A stretch of 64,000 nucleotides of DNA from Zygnema cylindricum (Eukaryota > Streptophyta > Zygnematophyceae > Zygnematales > Zygnemataceae). The stretch spans positions 198,466 through 262,465 of the forward strand of contig JBBHKE010002877.1 of the NCBI GenBank assembly GCA_037447655.1. The letters are read 5' to 3'. Below, in pieces: positions 21,919 through 33,879 of the stretch. Made by a program: the position numbers and the translations under genes. The notes beneath the pieces were generated by a model. The model was not told the origin of the DNA, did not search any database, and was given only the letters and a program-made list of their open reading frames with translations. Every line of letters starts with the position of its first letter. Positions within the stretch are counted from its first letter, which is position 1.

Positions 21919-23290
21919 GTGAATGATAAACTTATTTTTAATGGCGCTAAAATTTGTTTTGCAACATACATCGCTAAATAGTGTCCTATTGGGTCAAGAA
22001 AATAATACCAGGAATTAGAGTGATCAACAATAGCAAGGATCGGTGTACTTAGTAGTTTAGTGCATATATTATGGCCGCACTGAACCGCACTTTTCATCTG
22101 TAGTGTGAAAGTCCCAATATGTGAAGAAAACAACAGAAATCGCCAAATGTGATTGGGTACTGTAGTCATACGTTTGTGAGATCAACGTTCTCCCGTACGT
22201 GGTGGAGATTAAGCGGATGGTACTAGAGTCCACCAAATTCTATATGGTGTCGTCAAGTGTACTGCCAGCTGTTTTTCTGGCACGAGGCGCGCCAGAAATC
22301 AAAACTGCCGCCCACTTTTTCAACTCTTTGTTAAGAATGTCCATTACAGTACTGCCACGCTGACGCCAGTCATCATATGAATTGGCGGTCGTATCTCCAC
22401 AAACTCTGGAGAGCATATGATAAGTTCTTGTTTGCTGACACTTGTCATGAATGTTTTAACCATTGCAAGTTACTCAACAGATGTCGTCGTATCATAGTTT
22501 TTATCCCAAGTGCGCTGTTTTCTTAATGGTTGAATGATCCGCGGTCACGAGGGATCAAATTTGTCTCATTCATATTTCACATGACCAAAATTCTAGTACA
22601 ATTGACGCCAAAAAGCATATGACACCTAAGCATAGACTTTTTAACTTCATAGGTTACGTGCCTCTTTGGTTTTTGGATTCTTCTAGTAACTGACAAATGG
22701 CCGCCTTTGGATTTTACGTGTGTACTTTTTTAGGCTAGTTCACACTCAACCTTATGACAGAAAAAACAAAGTTTGCCCGTTATTTGCTTCTCAGCCGTCG
22801 GACGTCGAGACGCCGAGAAGCTTCCCACTATTAAGCAAACGGCGTCGATATTATTTTCTCAGACTACATGTGAGCAGAGCATACGTGGTTCATATACGTG
22901 AGACAGGTTCGGTTTGGAAATACACGAGGTTCGTGAAGTTTCATGACGTTTGGAGTTTAGGGATTAGGGATTTCTTGCGTCGCAGTTCCATCGTCGCAAG
23001 CTGATTCAATTGTGTACTTTATTTTGTACTTTTCATCATATTGCTGACCAAGAAAAGAGCGAATATTCGCAAAAGTAAACCCTGGTCGCCTTGCAAGTCA
23101 TATTTGTAACATTGTACGGTTGAGTGGTCTTTCTGCATCCCTGGAATTTCTAAAATTTTCAAAACCAGATCTCCCACTGCTGTTTTGACACCCGAGCTTT
23201 GCAGCAAAGTTTTGAAAGATATAATCAAAGCTACAGGACTGAATTACTTCCAAGCTTGCAAGCTTGGAGTGGAGTTATAGAACTCTCAGA
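21919..23290. other. intergenic, upstream of WD40 gene
   Basis: No family-level coding signal was found. The promoter and 5' untranslated region of the WD40 gene presumably lie here, but no TATA box or other element can be placed with confidence. Confidence 0.4.
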
Positions 23291-26200
23291 ATGTGTATAA
23301 GCCCTCCACCAACTGGAAGGGGAGTAACCTATGAAGGAAATTGGGCGGGGGCTAGTCACACTATTTCTGAAGATGAGAAGCAACTTGAGTTTGGTCGAAT
23401 GTGGAATAATGGAAGGTGCGATTTTGTATAAAATAACTCACTATGGTATGTTTTATTGTTCATAATGTGTTAATTTATGACTGCTTGTGTTCTAGAACAG
23501 TTTGGTTAGATTTTTGTGACTCGGTCTACATCAGTCTCACATGTCAACTCATTACTAGTACAAAAGAAACGAGCAGCAAAGCACTTTTGAAATGTGTCAG
23601 ATTATTTCTAGTCCAAAAGGAAGGTATGCAAAGCAGTTGTGAATTATCGGTACAATTCATAATAAAGTATAATAATCGGTATATTATGGCTATAATTCAT
23701 AACCATGGCCATTATGAGCGAGAACTTTCCTGCATGTGTTAACATGTTGTAGCGATCGTCAGTTACATTATACGAGGGTTTTCTTTTTAAACAGCTGACA
23801 ATAATGTGAAAGTTTTTGCATTTGTTCTGACAGGATCAAAACTGCGAATGGACACACAGGGAGTGTGACTGTCACCGCAATAGCCTCCGGTCTTGTTTTT
23901 AGTGGCAGCAATGATGGCACCGTACGCGTCTGGTCTGCCACTACAGGACGCTGCATCGCCTCTTTGTCAGGCCATGGAGGATCTGTGTTATCTCTGGCGG
24001 TATCAGGTAATTTTCAAAGCGATTAGTTAGTAATGTAACATCTGTTGGTTATTGTTAGGACTGAAGGTATAACACTATTTGCTGGTGTGATTTTTTCTGT
24101 GGATGTCGTTTCCACCTCTGCAGGAGTTTTGTTGGTGAAGGTAACGAATGAATGGGAGCCTCTTTTTGATGCAAATGGCGGGTTTTGAGTGGTGGGGTAC
24201 AGGCTGTTTGTTTTGATGGGAGATTTGAACGATAGTTTGACTCCCTTTTTTGGGAGGGAAATCAATTGCTTATGTTGAGGCCTCTTTGAAAGTAAGCTGG
24301 CTATATTGCTTAATTTCTTTTCCAGGTCACAAGTTTGTCGGTGTGTCGTAACAGGAACTCGCCTTATTTTGGAATAAGAAAAGCAGGTCCTCCCATCGAT
24401 AACTGAAGGATATACAAAAGTGGAGGGCCGGGTGATGGGGTTCTATTTGCTTCCTTAGAGATACCGAATCTACCGTAGTCTTTCCGCCATTAGTTTTAGT
24501 CACATCCGTTTTTTTTTTCTTTTTTTTTCTACTCTCACTTTTCTTACTTTTCTTCAGTCACTTTTTTTTCTAACATTTATGTGAGCAATTTCGGTTCTTT
24601 TTCCCGGTTTCTTTCCTTCCCGCCCATCTTGTTTTTAGATTAACACCGACAGAGGTAGTTACTGTGGATAATATGCTGTATTGGACCACCAATCATGACC
24701 ACTATTATTCGAGCGAGTCTGTTTTTGACCCGATATCACGAATTAAGCGGTTCATAATGAGTCACGTGGCAAACATTAGTTAGTGTAATTGATTTCAAGA
24801 AAGTGTTTACGCTAGTAATTCTTTACAGCGATGGGCGATTGTGAGAGTGTAGTGAGAAGCAATCTGACTGTATACTTAAAATGACTCGGGACATATGATA
24901 GTCATGTTGGTGCTGGCAGATGACATCAGCCGAATCAAAGACGTGTCTCAGTTTTAGATGGCCATTTGGAGACAATTGTTAGTAAAGTATTTGTGGATAT
25001 TTCTGCAGGTATTGCCAGATATTTTTCAGGTGTTTTTCTCTTTCTCTCAATTTAGATTTCATCTCTTCAACTGTATGTTCATACTTGTATACACATGACT
25101 TGTTTTGGTAACTAATGCTGGCTTCTGTTTTCCCACTCATGCAGGATCCGTACTTTACAGTGGCTCAGAAGATGGTGCTATCCGGGCTTGGAGATTGTCT
25201 GACTATGTACAAATTTCACATGTTCCGTGTCATCGGGGCCCGGTCTGGTCCTTAGCCGTAAGCAACAATGGATGTCACGTGTACAGTGGAATGGATAATG
25301 GCTCCATCATGACGTGGTCAGCTCCATCGGGAAGCTCTTCTCTTAAGCTTTCCCATGTGCTTACAGCTCACAGAGGTCCTGTATATGCCCTGGCTATTGG
25401 AGGAGATTGTCTTTACAGCGGGGCAGCAGATCGACAGGTCAAAGTATGGCTTCTGCATCTCCAGCGACAGTATTCGCTCGGGACGGCGTGTAGCAGTCCA
25501 CAACATGTGTCTCCGACTTCTTCTATGTCCACTTTTTCCCCGCAGTCTCAGCATCCTCTACCTCTAGTGTCTTCTCCTCCATATCGCCCAACCTTAGGTC
25601 CATTTTCACTGTCAAATTTAACAGATTCTGCAGCCAATCGAGGTGATCTTAACATTGGATTGAAGCCTTTGACTTCTCAGTCGAGAACTCGTTCAGCACA
25701 AGACTTTACGTCAGCTCCTTCGTCTCCAAGATATCAACCTTTGGACAAATTGACGGGTATAGCCTATCCTCATCATTTGCAAAGCATGGGTTATGGTGGT
25801 TCTGTTTTTTATATTCTGCATTTATCCTGCCCCGTCTGCTTTTGTAGATTTTAGTGCAAACCTCTAATGTGTCGAGAGCTTTTGACTGAATCTTTATTTA
25901 TGGATGGACATGTGTTGCAGATCGGCCTGTCCCTGTAGCCATCTTTGAAGGTCATTCCAATGAAGTCTTGTCGTTATGTTTTTACGGTGGAATATTATTC
26001 AGTGGCGATGCTGACGGAGTTGTGAAGGTTTGGTTAAGCTGGAGACAAAAGCCCTTGCTTCTAGAATCTAAGGGGCATGGCGGAAATTACTGTTTTGCGT
26101 CGGTGAAGTCAGGAGGAAAATACGTAAGGAGTTTAGCAGTGAATGGCGACGCCTTGTACATTGGAGGACAGGGCATTGAAGTATGGTGGTGGTCGGAGCA

Positions 26201-26582
26201 CAGGCGTAACTTTGTGCTTGAGAGGTGTTGGAAAGTACATAGCGACCATGTTTTGGCGTTGGCTGTGGGTATGGGAACTTTGGGTGAAGCAACGCTGGTC
26301 AGTGGAGGAATGGATAATAATTTGAGAATTTGGTGGACTGCATCACCCGAAAGGAATGCTTTTGATTCGAAAAAGGATATGGTGATGAAGAGGGTGTCGA
26401 ATAATTTTGATTCGAAGGAGGATGTGGCGATGAAGAGGGCCAGTGACGCAGATGAGTTGTATGGTTTCTCTCGTGGACCGGATTTGACTCGAACAGCTTC
26501 TGCAGCGAATGAAATTCGCTCCTTGATAGGATGCAGAACAGAAGAGCGAGAAAGCAGGAGTAACTACCACTACCTTTGCTAA
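23291..26582 (+). CDS. WD40-repeat protein, seven-bladed propeller (4 exons)
   Basis: Proposed exons are 23291-23415, 23834-24006, 25145-25789 and 25921-26582. All introns are GT-AG, and the phases join to a 1,605-nt frame encoding 534 residues ending in TAA. ATG 23291 is the first Met after an in-frame TGA near 23245. Seven WD units are readable. Examples are GHTGSVTVTAIASG...GTVRVW (about 48-76), GHGGSVLSLAVSG...GAIRAW, CHRGPVWSLAV, AHRGPVYALAIGG...QVKVW, GHSNEVLSLCF...GVVKVW, KYVRSLAVNG...IEVWWW and HSDHVLALAV...NLRIWW. A Ser/Pro-rich linker (about 225-305) separates blades 4 and 5. The C-tail repeats FDSKKDMVMKR / FDSKEDVAMKR. It likely acts as an interaction scaffold. No RING, F-box or zinc finger is seen, so the partner process is unknown. 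Confidence 0.85.
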
Positions 26583-27739
26583 CACAGTTTTTCCCTCTGG
26601 GTGAGGTTCAAATGTGTAAGGCACATCCAGGTGGTCATTGACAAAATGACAGAAAAAACGTTAGGAATAGAGGTTGATTTTCATCTTGTTATTTTCCATG
26701 CCTGGTACTTTTTCTCCCTTTTGGTTTTCACCAGTTTTGGCAGTCTTTTCTAAGGCAATGGAAAAGTGTATATATGTAATGTGTGTCGGACAAGGTGGTA
26801 AACTAAAAACTTTTTGTACGCCGGTGACAATCTTTTGGGTTTTACGCATGTTGGGGAAGGAAACATTGTGTAGATAACTCGTTTAACATGCCAATCGCCC
26901 ATTGGTTAACTACTTTTGACCTTGATGATAAGTACACTTGTGAGGTAGTATAGGAATTAGAAAAATTAAGACTAATACTGGAGGAACATGTTCTTTCATG
27001 TAGTACTATTCAGTAAAGACTGGAGGTAAATTTTAATATAAAACAGCTGTTACGGAAAGTTCTGCTGTAGCACAAGTTTTACATGTGCAGTTGTCATAAT
27101 ATTAACGAGGATGGATTGTTGGAAAAACTTCTTATTTCCGTTGACATAATTTCCAGCGAATCAATCATTGATGGCGGTATATCACAGATCCTACAGTACT
27201 TCTCTCTTTGTTTTGGCGAGTTGCTGTGACCAAAATCCGTAATGCACTTTTGTAACTGGTATTGGTGTGGATGCTGCATGATCTCTTAATACTTGTCGTG
27301 AGAATTGCAGAATCCATGCATCGTGTATTTGGGTTGTCTTTTTTCTGGTGAATGGCCTCCAGTGCCGTGTCAGTCGTGACTTTTAATTAGCAAAGAAATT
27401 CTTTTATTATGTACTGGGATTATGGGCTGTTTTAATTCACTAGCATGTATGGATGTGTAGTGTAAAGAATTTTCTCGATATTTTTCAGTAAATTGTAGGT
27501 CAGTAACGTAGAGGCAGATCTTGTTGCTCCTTTTTTCATAACATGATACTCTGTGCTACTTTGCGGTATGTATAGGTACTTTCTATGTACTGCAAGTTTT
27601 TACAGTAGCAACTTTGCAAGTTTTTACGGTTGCAACTTTGCCACTGTGTATTGCGTGCCCTTGTATTCATGTAACCTAGTCTTATGTATCGAGTAAAAAC
27701 TTGTTGCGATAAAACCGATACAGATAACTGGTACCGCTA
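26583..27739. other. 3' flank of WD40 gene, nothing else seen
   Basis: The likely 3' untranslated region and intergenic AT-rich DNA. Short direct repeats (tgcaagtttttac near 27590-27630) are present. No coding or RNA feature can be supported. Confidence 0.4.
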
Positions 27740-28321
27740 CACTGTGAATCGTTATTAGCGTTTAGAAATTATTAGTGTTAATAATTAATAGTTGTTATTA
27801 ATGCTAATTTGAGTTTCGCAACATTTCAAAGAAAAAGTTTAAATCTAATTGATCCATGACGCTGATTTAGGTACACCAGATCTGCCATAATTATATATAC
27901 AGTAAAATAGGTTAAATTACAAAATCTGACAATCTGTACAACGTTGTGTCCTTTTACTTTAGTTAATCCATAATTCTAATTTGGGTTTCCGGGTTAATAA
28001 TTAATACGCTGTTCATACTTATGCACTTAAATAGGTACAAGTACAAAACCATTTATTCTAAGCGCAGTTCTGTATGCAACCGACATAAGTCACTACAATT
28101 TCCGTACGATCTTCCGTAATGAAGTTCATTGTTGCACGAACAAACATCTTCCGTACACCACACTATTCAAGAAATGTGTACGTCGTAATCGTTAACGCTA
28201 ATCTACAAGAATCTTAATTAACATCAAGGAAAAATCAGTTTGTTAATTCTATTTCAGATTTTGAGGTCAAAATTTGGGGGTGCCGATATAGAGTACATAA
28301 GGCTAACAATGATCAACGGTG
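27740..28321. mobile_element. TA-flanked inverted-repeat element, 582 bp
   Basis: The left end is CACTGTGAATCGTTATTAGCG after TA (27738-27739). The right end is GCTAACAATGATCAACGGTG followed by TA (28322-28323). The ends belong to the same group as 20786-21001 and 52915-53117. The inner phrase ggggtgccgatatagag near the right end is also found in the 52915 copy. It is non-coding. Confidence 0.65.
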
Positions 28322-28323
28322 TA

Positions 28324-28939
28324 GTTATCAGTTATCGAACGGTGAGATGGCTGGATATATTGCTATGATACCAACAAAAACTTATCTCCGATAAATATCA
28401 GTTGTGAGCTGGTCCGTACAAATAGTTTGAAATTTATGGTACGGTAAAATGAGTATGAAGAGTTGCGACGAGGGAGGGGTGGGTGGGGAGTTATTGCCGA
28501 TAGTTATCGGCCCAATAGTTATCAGTAAACTATCGGTTTATATGACTTGTAATCGGGATAACAACCGATATACCGATTATTGGTAGGTCGAAGAAAGGGA
28601 CATAACGGCAATGGGAAAATGGCTACCGGTACATAAAACTAATATTGTTGCTTTGCTACCATTTGCTCTTGCGATCATTTGCTCTCGCGTGTGCCCTCGT
28701 TTCAATGTTTCGTTTGCTCTTGTTTCAATGGAACGACATAGACTGTCCTATTCTTACCTACCATATATATTTTTTGTTTTAAAGACGAATATTTTATTAC
28801 AAGTTTGCGATGGTTAAACCATCCAGGTACAAAACGTGATTGAAAACGTGATTGAAATGGAAAATTGATTACTACCATTAAAGGCTACAGTTTGGAATAT
28901 TAATGTGCACCAGGTAGCACGGAGGTAAATCTCGTAGTC
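28324..28939. other. no gene; tatcggt-rich segment
   Basis: Contains several copies of tatcggt/atcggt motifs in both orientations between 28330 and 28590, which may be an old foldback element. No reading frame of interest was seen. Confidence 0.35.
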
Positions 28940-30303
28940 CACGACCATCGTTTACCACCGTACTTTGCCGAATAAGGGCGGACGCTTGAGACCATTGAAA
29001 TCCGACAAAGATACGTTGGCGGTAAAAAGCAAACATGAGAGTCGGTGAAGGGCTTCCAAGTCCCCTAACTTCAAACGACCATCAAGCGCAATCACGGATG
29101 AAGTTGTCAAACGACGAGTCCAAGGTCCCAAATATCTCCACAATAAACGATACGAAGTTGTTAGTTGGGTCTCGGTGAGCGTAATCACGTTCTTTAGAGG
29201 TCGCTGCATCACGAGCCCCAACACACATATATAATGCCGCACGCGTGGAAATATGAGATCCCATAGGGTCGGTGAAAACTACATCCCCCAATAATCTCTC
29301 TTACCCATGCAAAAATACAAGATCCACGCGAGGGCCGCTTATACCTCTAGATTGAGAGCGTGGAGGAAAAACATGCGACACCTCACGTTTCACCGTGTAT
29401 CCTGCTTCACTACCAACTAAAGTGATTGCATCTCAAACCATATCACGCGCCATTGTGCGCTCCCCACCGTGTGAACAACGGAGCAAATGGCCGCCATGCT
29501 CATCGATAGTTTGGCCACAAAGGCAACGAGGCTTTCCCAAGAGAGAGGGGTGTGGGAAGCCGAGACGTCACATGAGTGCAAAAGAAATTGTTGAGAAGAT
29601 AAGCGGAGTGAGTCAACAATTCGGGTAGCGACAAGCGAAGCCCCAACACCTGGTCAGGAACAAGAGAGAAGTCGAGAGCGCGTCAGCCGTAGGCAGTGAA
29701 CCAAGGAAGTCTTTAAAATTGGCGGCGGCTACCTTATCGGTGACATGTTGTTGCACCCGAGAACGACTGCTGGTGATTAGGGAACAGAAGGGAGGAACGA
29801 TATCTTGGGCCACGGCCTGTAGAACCACACGAGTAGACAATAATTATTCTAAAAAGATAACGAGCCTTCGTCGTCCTTAGAGATCGCATAGGCCAAGAAA
29901 AGACTTTTGTCCACCACAAACCTCGAAATAATGATAGATGCCACAAGGGCCCAACTACCCAAGTAAGCGGTTGGCGCGATGGTGGTTGTAGGACGCAGAC
30001 CAAGACCCCGAAAGAGAGTGGTAAAGCAGATTGTCGACGAGCGAGGAATCCTTCCGGACGATCAAATATACCATGCTTGACAAGTTGATGCAAAATCGCA
30101 AAGAGACGATTACCAAATTTTGAAAGTGAAAAAAGGAAAGAAGATCGAGGGGGTAGAGTGCGCACCAAGTACAAGGGTCGTTGCGCAAAACAACGAGTAA
30201 AAAAAAAGGGAACGCCACTTGGGAATCCAACATTTTCGGAAGGTCCTCACATTGGGAAATGTCATCCAAAAAGGCATCCTTTACAAACAGGTGAACAAAA
30301 TCA
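28940..30303 (-). pseudogene. LINE 2: 5'-truncated copy (RT end, CCHC, REL endonuclease)
   Basis: A second, older copy of the same LINE type on the minus strand. It starts at about 30303 within the RT C-terminal region (DISQCEDLPKMLDSQVAF, matching DDLPHLPDPQVAF of LINE 1). It runs past the point where LINE 1 is interrupted without any insertion. It then shows the knuckle CLCGQTIDEHGGHLLRC with SHGGE (about 29560-29450), and the endonuclease blocks RVDLVF, GDVVFTDP and AATSKERDYAH (about 29330-29150). Stops and frameshifts are frequent. 5' truncation is the usual outcome of LINE insertion. Confidence 0.75.
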
Positions 30304-31562
30304 TTATTTACTCTAAATCCAAGGGAAACGGAAATTAAAGAAAGTACAGTATTTTTTAAACTAGAATTCTGATAAGTATTTCCGATAACTTTTAGGACGG
30401 AGCTCCATTCTCTTCATAGAGCGCCAGTTTTGGGTCATAAAACGTACTTTCCACATTATGATCCAGTCAAAACAACAACAAATGACAAGTCGCCATGTCA
30501 CCATGTGGCCGCCGCAATAACTTTTAGGAAAGAAAGAATCATAAAATAATTACAAAAATAATACAAACAACATTTTTTCCTGCTGGTTTTTAACGTCAAT
30601 TGGTATTAACTCCCACATTGGACGAATCAACTTTTTACTGGTGGCTAAAATTGGACTGACGGTTTTATTGTTCCGTACTTTTCTCTTTCAGTATACCGTA
30701 ATAAAATATCAGGTTTAGGTTCCTGGCGACTTTGTTAAGGGCTGTGCCCATGTGTAAAGAGACTAAAAGTATTCACTACTTATATTTTTCTTTCCAAAAT
30801 CTAATCGGCAACGAGAAAACTCAAGCCGTACGATAAATTTTTAAAAACCATAGTACAATTGACTTCATCTTTCAAAATTTCATGTATGAAAGTTCTAGCG
30901 TCTTACTTTTTTGGACACATGGGCACGTGATTTCAACTGATCTTGAAACTTTAACCAAAATCACCTCTTTAGAGCTGATATTAGTTAAATTATCACCTAA
31001 ACAACAAATAATAAAGCGTCCACGCACATGCCAGACGAATGTGAATTTTCTTGCACGAGATGGAGTGCACGCTACTCTTTCCCCTATCCGTCACGCGCAT
31101 GTATGGCAAAACGTTTAGTGGGTCTTCAACCTCTTTTCATTCACGTGTCTTTTTCAAAGGTATACGCCATCGTCGTCGCCCCCTCCCTCTCACATTGTTG
31201 CTTCTCTCTCGCTCTTTCTCGATTGAAACACGACAATATTGGTAAAATAAGAAAGAGCTATACATAAGGAGTCTTTTACTTCTTTTGGGCGTAGTTGGAT
31301 GGCAGGTTGTGTGAGAGAAGATAAAAAAAGAAAATAGCGAAGTAATAGCGAACATTATTGATCATAGTGACGTCAACATCATCACAAGTGAGCATGACGT
31401 CATGATGTCACAAAAACGTAAGCCTCTACATGTGTCACAAAAGACTAAACGTCTACAACCGTCGCTATTTCTGCAAACGTCATCAATTTTGTGATTTCAC
31501 TTATACCCTTAGGTAGCATCAAACATAGTAAAAGTCACCCTAGGGGCAGGTGAACATGAGAC
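30304..31562. other. no recognisable feature
   Basis: AT-rich sequence with short unrelated frames in all phases. The overlapping plus-strand frames at 31028-31267 and the minus frame at 31137-31355 have no recognisable domain and contradict each other. No repeat edges were found. Confidence 0.35.
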
Positions 31563-31567
31563 TTTTG

Positions 31568-32879
31568 TGAAATTCTATGGGCTCCACTGCCACACAGAAT
31601 TCAGAGGTCCAAAGGAAGCTAATCTAGATAGTGCCGACTCCAAGTTTATATAAACCCAAATGATTGACCCCTTGACAATCAGAACCCGAATATAACTTCA
31701 CCCCTGTGTAATAACACTTTCTATGTGCTCAGTTCCACCACAGAATGCAAAGTTAGAATATGAGATTTGGACACATTCACCCACTTTGACTTTCCCTAAG
31801 AAATGTAGCCACCCAGGCGAGCAAAAACTCTGACCGACTACACCCCTGTGAAGCGTGGACTCCCTTGAGTCCGCAGCAACAAGAATCACTGAAATTGGTC
31901 AACTGAATTGATAGTTATGGCTGGCCAAAGTTTGCCTTTTGTACAAATGCTCTCTAGGAGAGAGGTGGCTACCTACCTGAAATATTCCAAGTCCTAAACC
32001 CCTCTCTAAACCCTCTATTACTGATGTACAGACCAATCATATTACTGTATAGTACATAAAGGTACAGGTGCCGCTGTACCTTTTGTACGGCCATCGTACG
32101 ACATGGCTAAAAAAGTCAACACATGTCCTATTCGGATTCGCTCTTATAATCCCCGGCGTTCCTGCTTCCAAATCTTATCTCTCCACGTGGCGCCAGGTCA
32201 TGCCACGTCACAAAAACAGTACCGTACAAGAAAGTACAGGTGCCGGAGTACTTTCTGTACGGAGAGTGTACGATGTTGCCATAATGTGACATTTGTCACA
32301 TCCGGATTTGTTGTGTTCCATTCCGGAGATTCCGCAACCTGTACGATGTCGCCACGTGTCATCCGAAGTGGTGACTTCCGCAAACCGCCAAATTATCCTT
32401 TCGCGTAGCCGGCGGTAATCAAGGCCGTCCGATTTATTTCGGCATTTCATACGGACCGTCGAAACAAATGTCCGTACTATTTGTGTCGTCCGGTACTTAA
32501 AAGTACAGTTGTTTCTATGCCATATAAACTGTAATCCAGTTAAATGGAAAACCCTATTAAATACTATTTAAATATTTACCGAACCCCAAATGTCTAACCA
32601 CTAGTCTTAGACTAAACGGATAAGGCTAACGGCTACCGATTACCTGAAGGTCGGTTGATACCAGAATCAATTCCTGGGTCCGTCAAATAACATTTTGGTA
32701 AGTCTACCAAATCTACACCCTTTCTCCATAGAGAGCCTAGGCAGCCATGGCTCTAGCTCCCTGTCCAGCCTTCAGTGACTACAACAAGTGTGGGGGCTTG
32801 GAGAAGGGAGTTAGAGGCAGACTGCCTCTGCTATTTTTCCTATACTAAAACAGACCTAGAAAATACTCAAATATCAACA
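31568..32879 (-). mobile_element. solo copia LTR (1,312 bp, TSD TTTTG)
   Basis: On the minus strand it begins TGTTGATATTTGAG at 32879 and ends GAATTTCA at 31568. TTTTG repeats exactly at 31563-31567 and 32880-32884. No internal sequence is attached, so it is a solo LTR left by LTR-LTR recombination. Its start is shared with the LTR at 35515. It carries several CACGTG and GTACGG motifs. Confidence 0.85.
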
Positions 32880-33052
32880 TTTTGCGTATTGTAGGTGAAA
32901 CGTTGTTGCGAAGTTACATTGGTGAATATGTCCTTATGTTCATTTTTTGTTGGATTGGCACGTGAAGCCGGTCGAATACGGGGTATAATATAGAATATCC
33001 ATACTCGAAGCTTCCCGTAAGAAATGGGTACAGACCCGCGAGTCTCTACATC

Positions 33053-33123
33053 GAGCTGGTGGCATAGTGGTAGTGCGTTCGCAGCTGGAGTGAAAGGTCA
33101 CAGGTTCGAGTCTTGGCCGGATC
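33053..33123 (+). ncRNA. tRNA-like cloverleaf in left TRIM LTR
   Basis: A 71-nt unit folds as a tRNA. The acceptor stem is GAGCTGG with CCGGATC (6 of 7 pairs, one of them G-T). The D stem is GCAT/GTGC. The anticodon stem is TTCGC/GTGAA around the loop AGCTGGA. The variable region is 5 nt, and the T stem is 4 of 5 pairs around TTCGAGT. The A box TGGCATAGTGG starts at 33060 and the B box GGTTCGAGTCT at 33103, the normal spacing of 43. A TTTT run (33126-33129) follows. Position 33 is G instead of U and the triplet would be CTG, so it is unlikely to be a working tRNA. It is better read as a Pol III promoter module. Confidence 0.7.
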
Positions 33124-33312
33124 AATTTTACCTAGTATGGGTCATACCGAATCCCGGATTTCAAGGAAATCTAACATGGTATCAAAGCCAGCGGGATAGC
33201 GAATGGTTTGACCAACTTTCCCGTGAGGGGGGGTGTTGGATTGGCACGTGAAGCCAGTCAAATACGGGGTAGAATATGATCCATACTCGAAGTCGCCCGT
33301 ACTCTCTACATT

Positions 33313-33384
33313 CAACTGGTAGCAGAGTGGTAGTGCGTTTGCAGTTGAAGTGAAAGGTCCCAGGGTTCCAGCCTTGGCCGGCTC
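33313..33384 (+). ncRNA. tRNA-like cloverleaf in right TRIM LTR (decayed)
   Basis: The counterpart of 33053-33123. The A box is TAGCAGAGTGG. The B box has decayed to GGTTCCAGCCT, and the anticodon stem TTTGC/GTGAA with loop AGTTGAA is still paired. The acceptor stem keeps 5 of 7 pairs. TTTT follows at 33387-33390. Several changes preserve pairing potential while the B box lost its invariant G. Confidence 0.6.
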
Positions 33385-33879
33385 AATTTTCCCTAGTATC
33401 GGACATAGTGAATCCCGGATTTCAAGGAAATCTAACATTTTTGAATATTGTTGGCATCAAACAATTGTATAAATCACCATGCGGGTAGGTCAACATAAGT
33501 ATTTTGAGTATGTCATGTATATCGCGCCTCGGATGCGTTCCAGTTGGAAGTTGAACAAATCGACTAACATTGTGTTTTCAAATTCGAAAGTTACCAGTTG
33601 ACAAAACCGTTGCACTCTATCGACCAATTGAAATTAGTCACGCTGAACATAAAATGAATAGCTAGATACACAATCCCTTATTTAGTGATGTGTCTCCGAT
33701 TAGTTTGAACGATGCCCCATGTGGCGATGCAATAATTCATTGGACGTATGCTGAAAACCCAATTTTCTATGTTTTTTATCTCGATGTGCAGATACCGAAG
33801 AAGGGGAGCATACAATAAATCAACAATGTATTGTTTTTTCCAACATGATAATGATTCGGCGATACAAACGTTGGGGAGG

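Larger units (their letters stand above)
32948..33437 (+). mobile_element. TRIM-like miniature LTR retrotransposon with tRNA-like LTRs
   Basis: Two direct repeats, 32948-33176 (229 bp) and 33234-33437 (204 bp), both begin TGTTGGATTGGCACGTGAAG and end GGAAATCTAACA. Between them lie only 57 bp. These open with TGGTATCAAAGCCAG (33177-33191), a one-mismatch match to the 3' end complement of initiator tRNA-Met, and close with a purine run GTGAGGGGGGG (33223-33233). TTTTT flanks both sides (32943-32947 and 33438-33442), although a T-rich site makes this duplication less informative. No protein is encoded, so it would need enzymes in trans. LTR, PBS, PPT and LTR at under 500 bp fit the TRIM definition. 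Confidence 0.85.

Noticed and set aside
33053-33123. Functional tRNA-Gln(CUG) gene
   Set aside because: Position 33 is G, the acceptor and T stems each have a mismatch, and the unit lies inside a duplicated LTR. It is annotated as tRNA-like instead.
32948-33437. Two tandem tRNA-derived SINEs
   Set aside because: The repeats have TG/CA ends, and between them are an initiator tRNA-Met PBS and a purine tract in the correct order, which SINEs lack.
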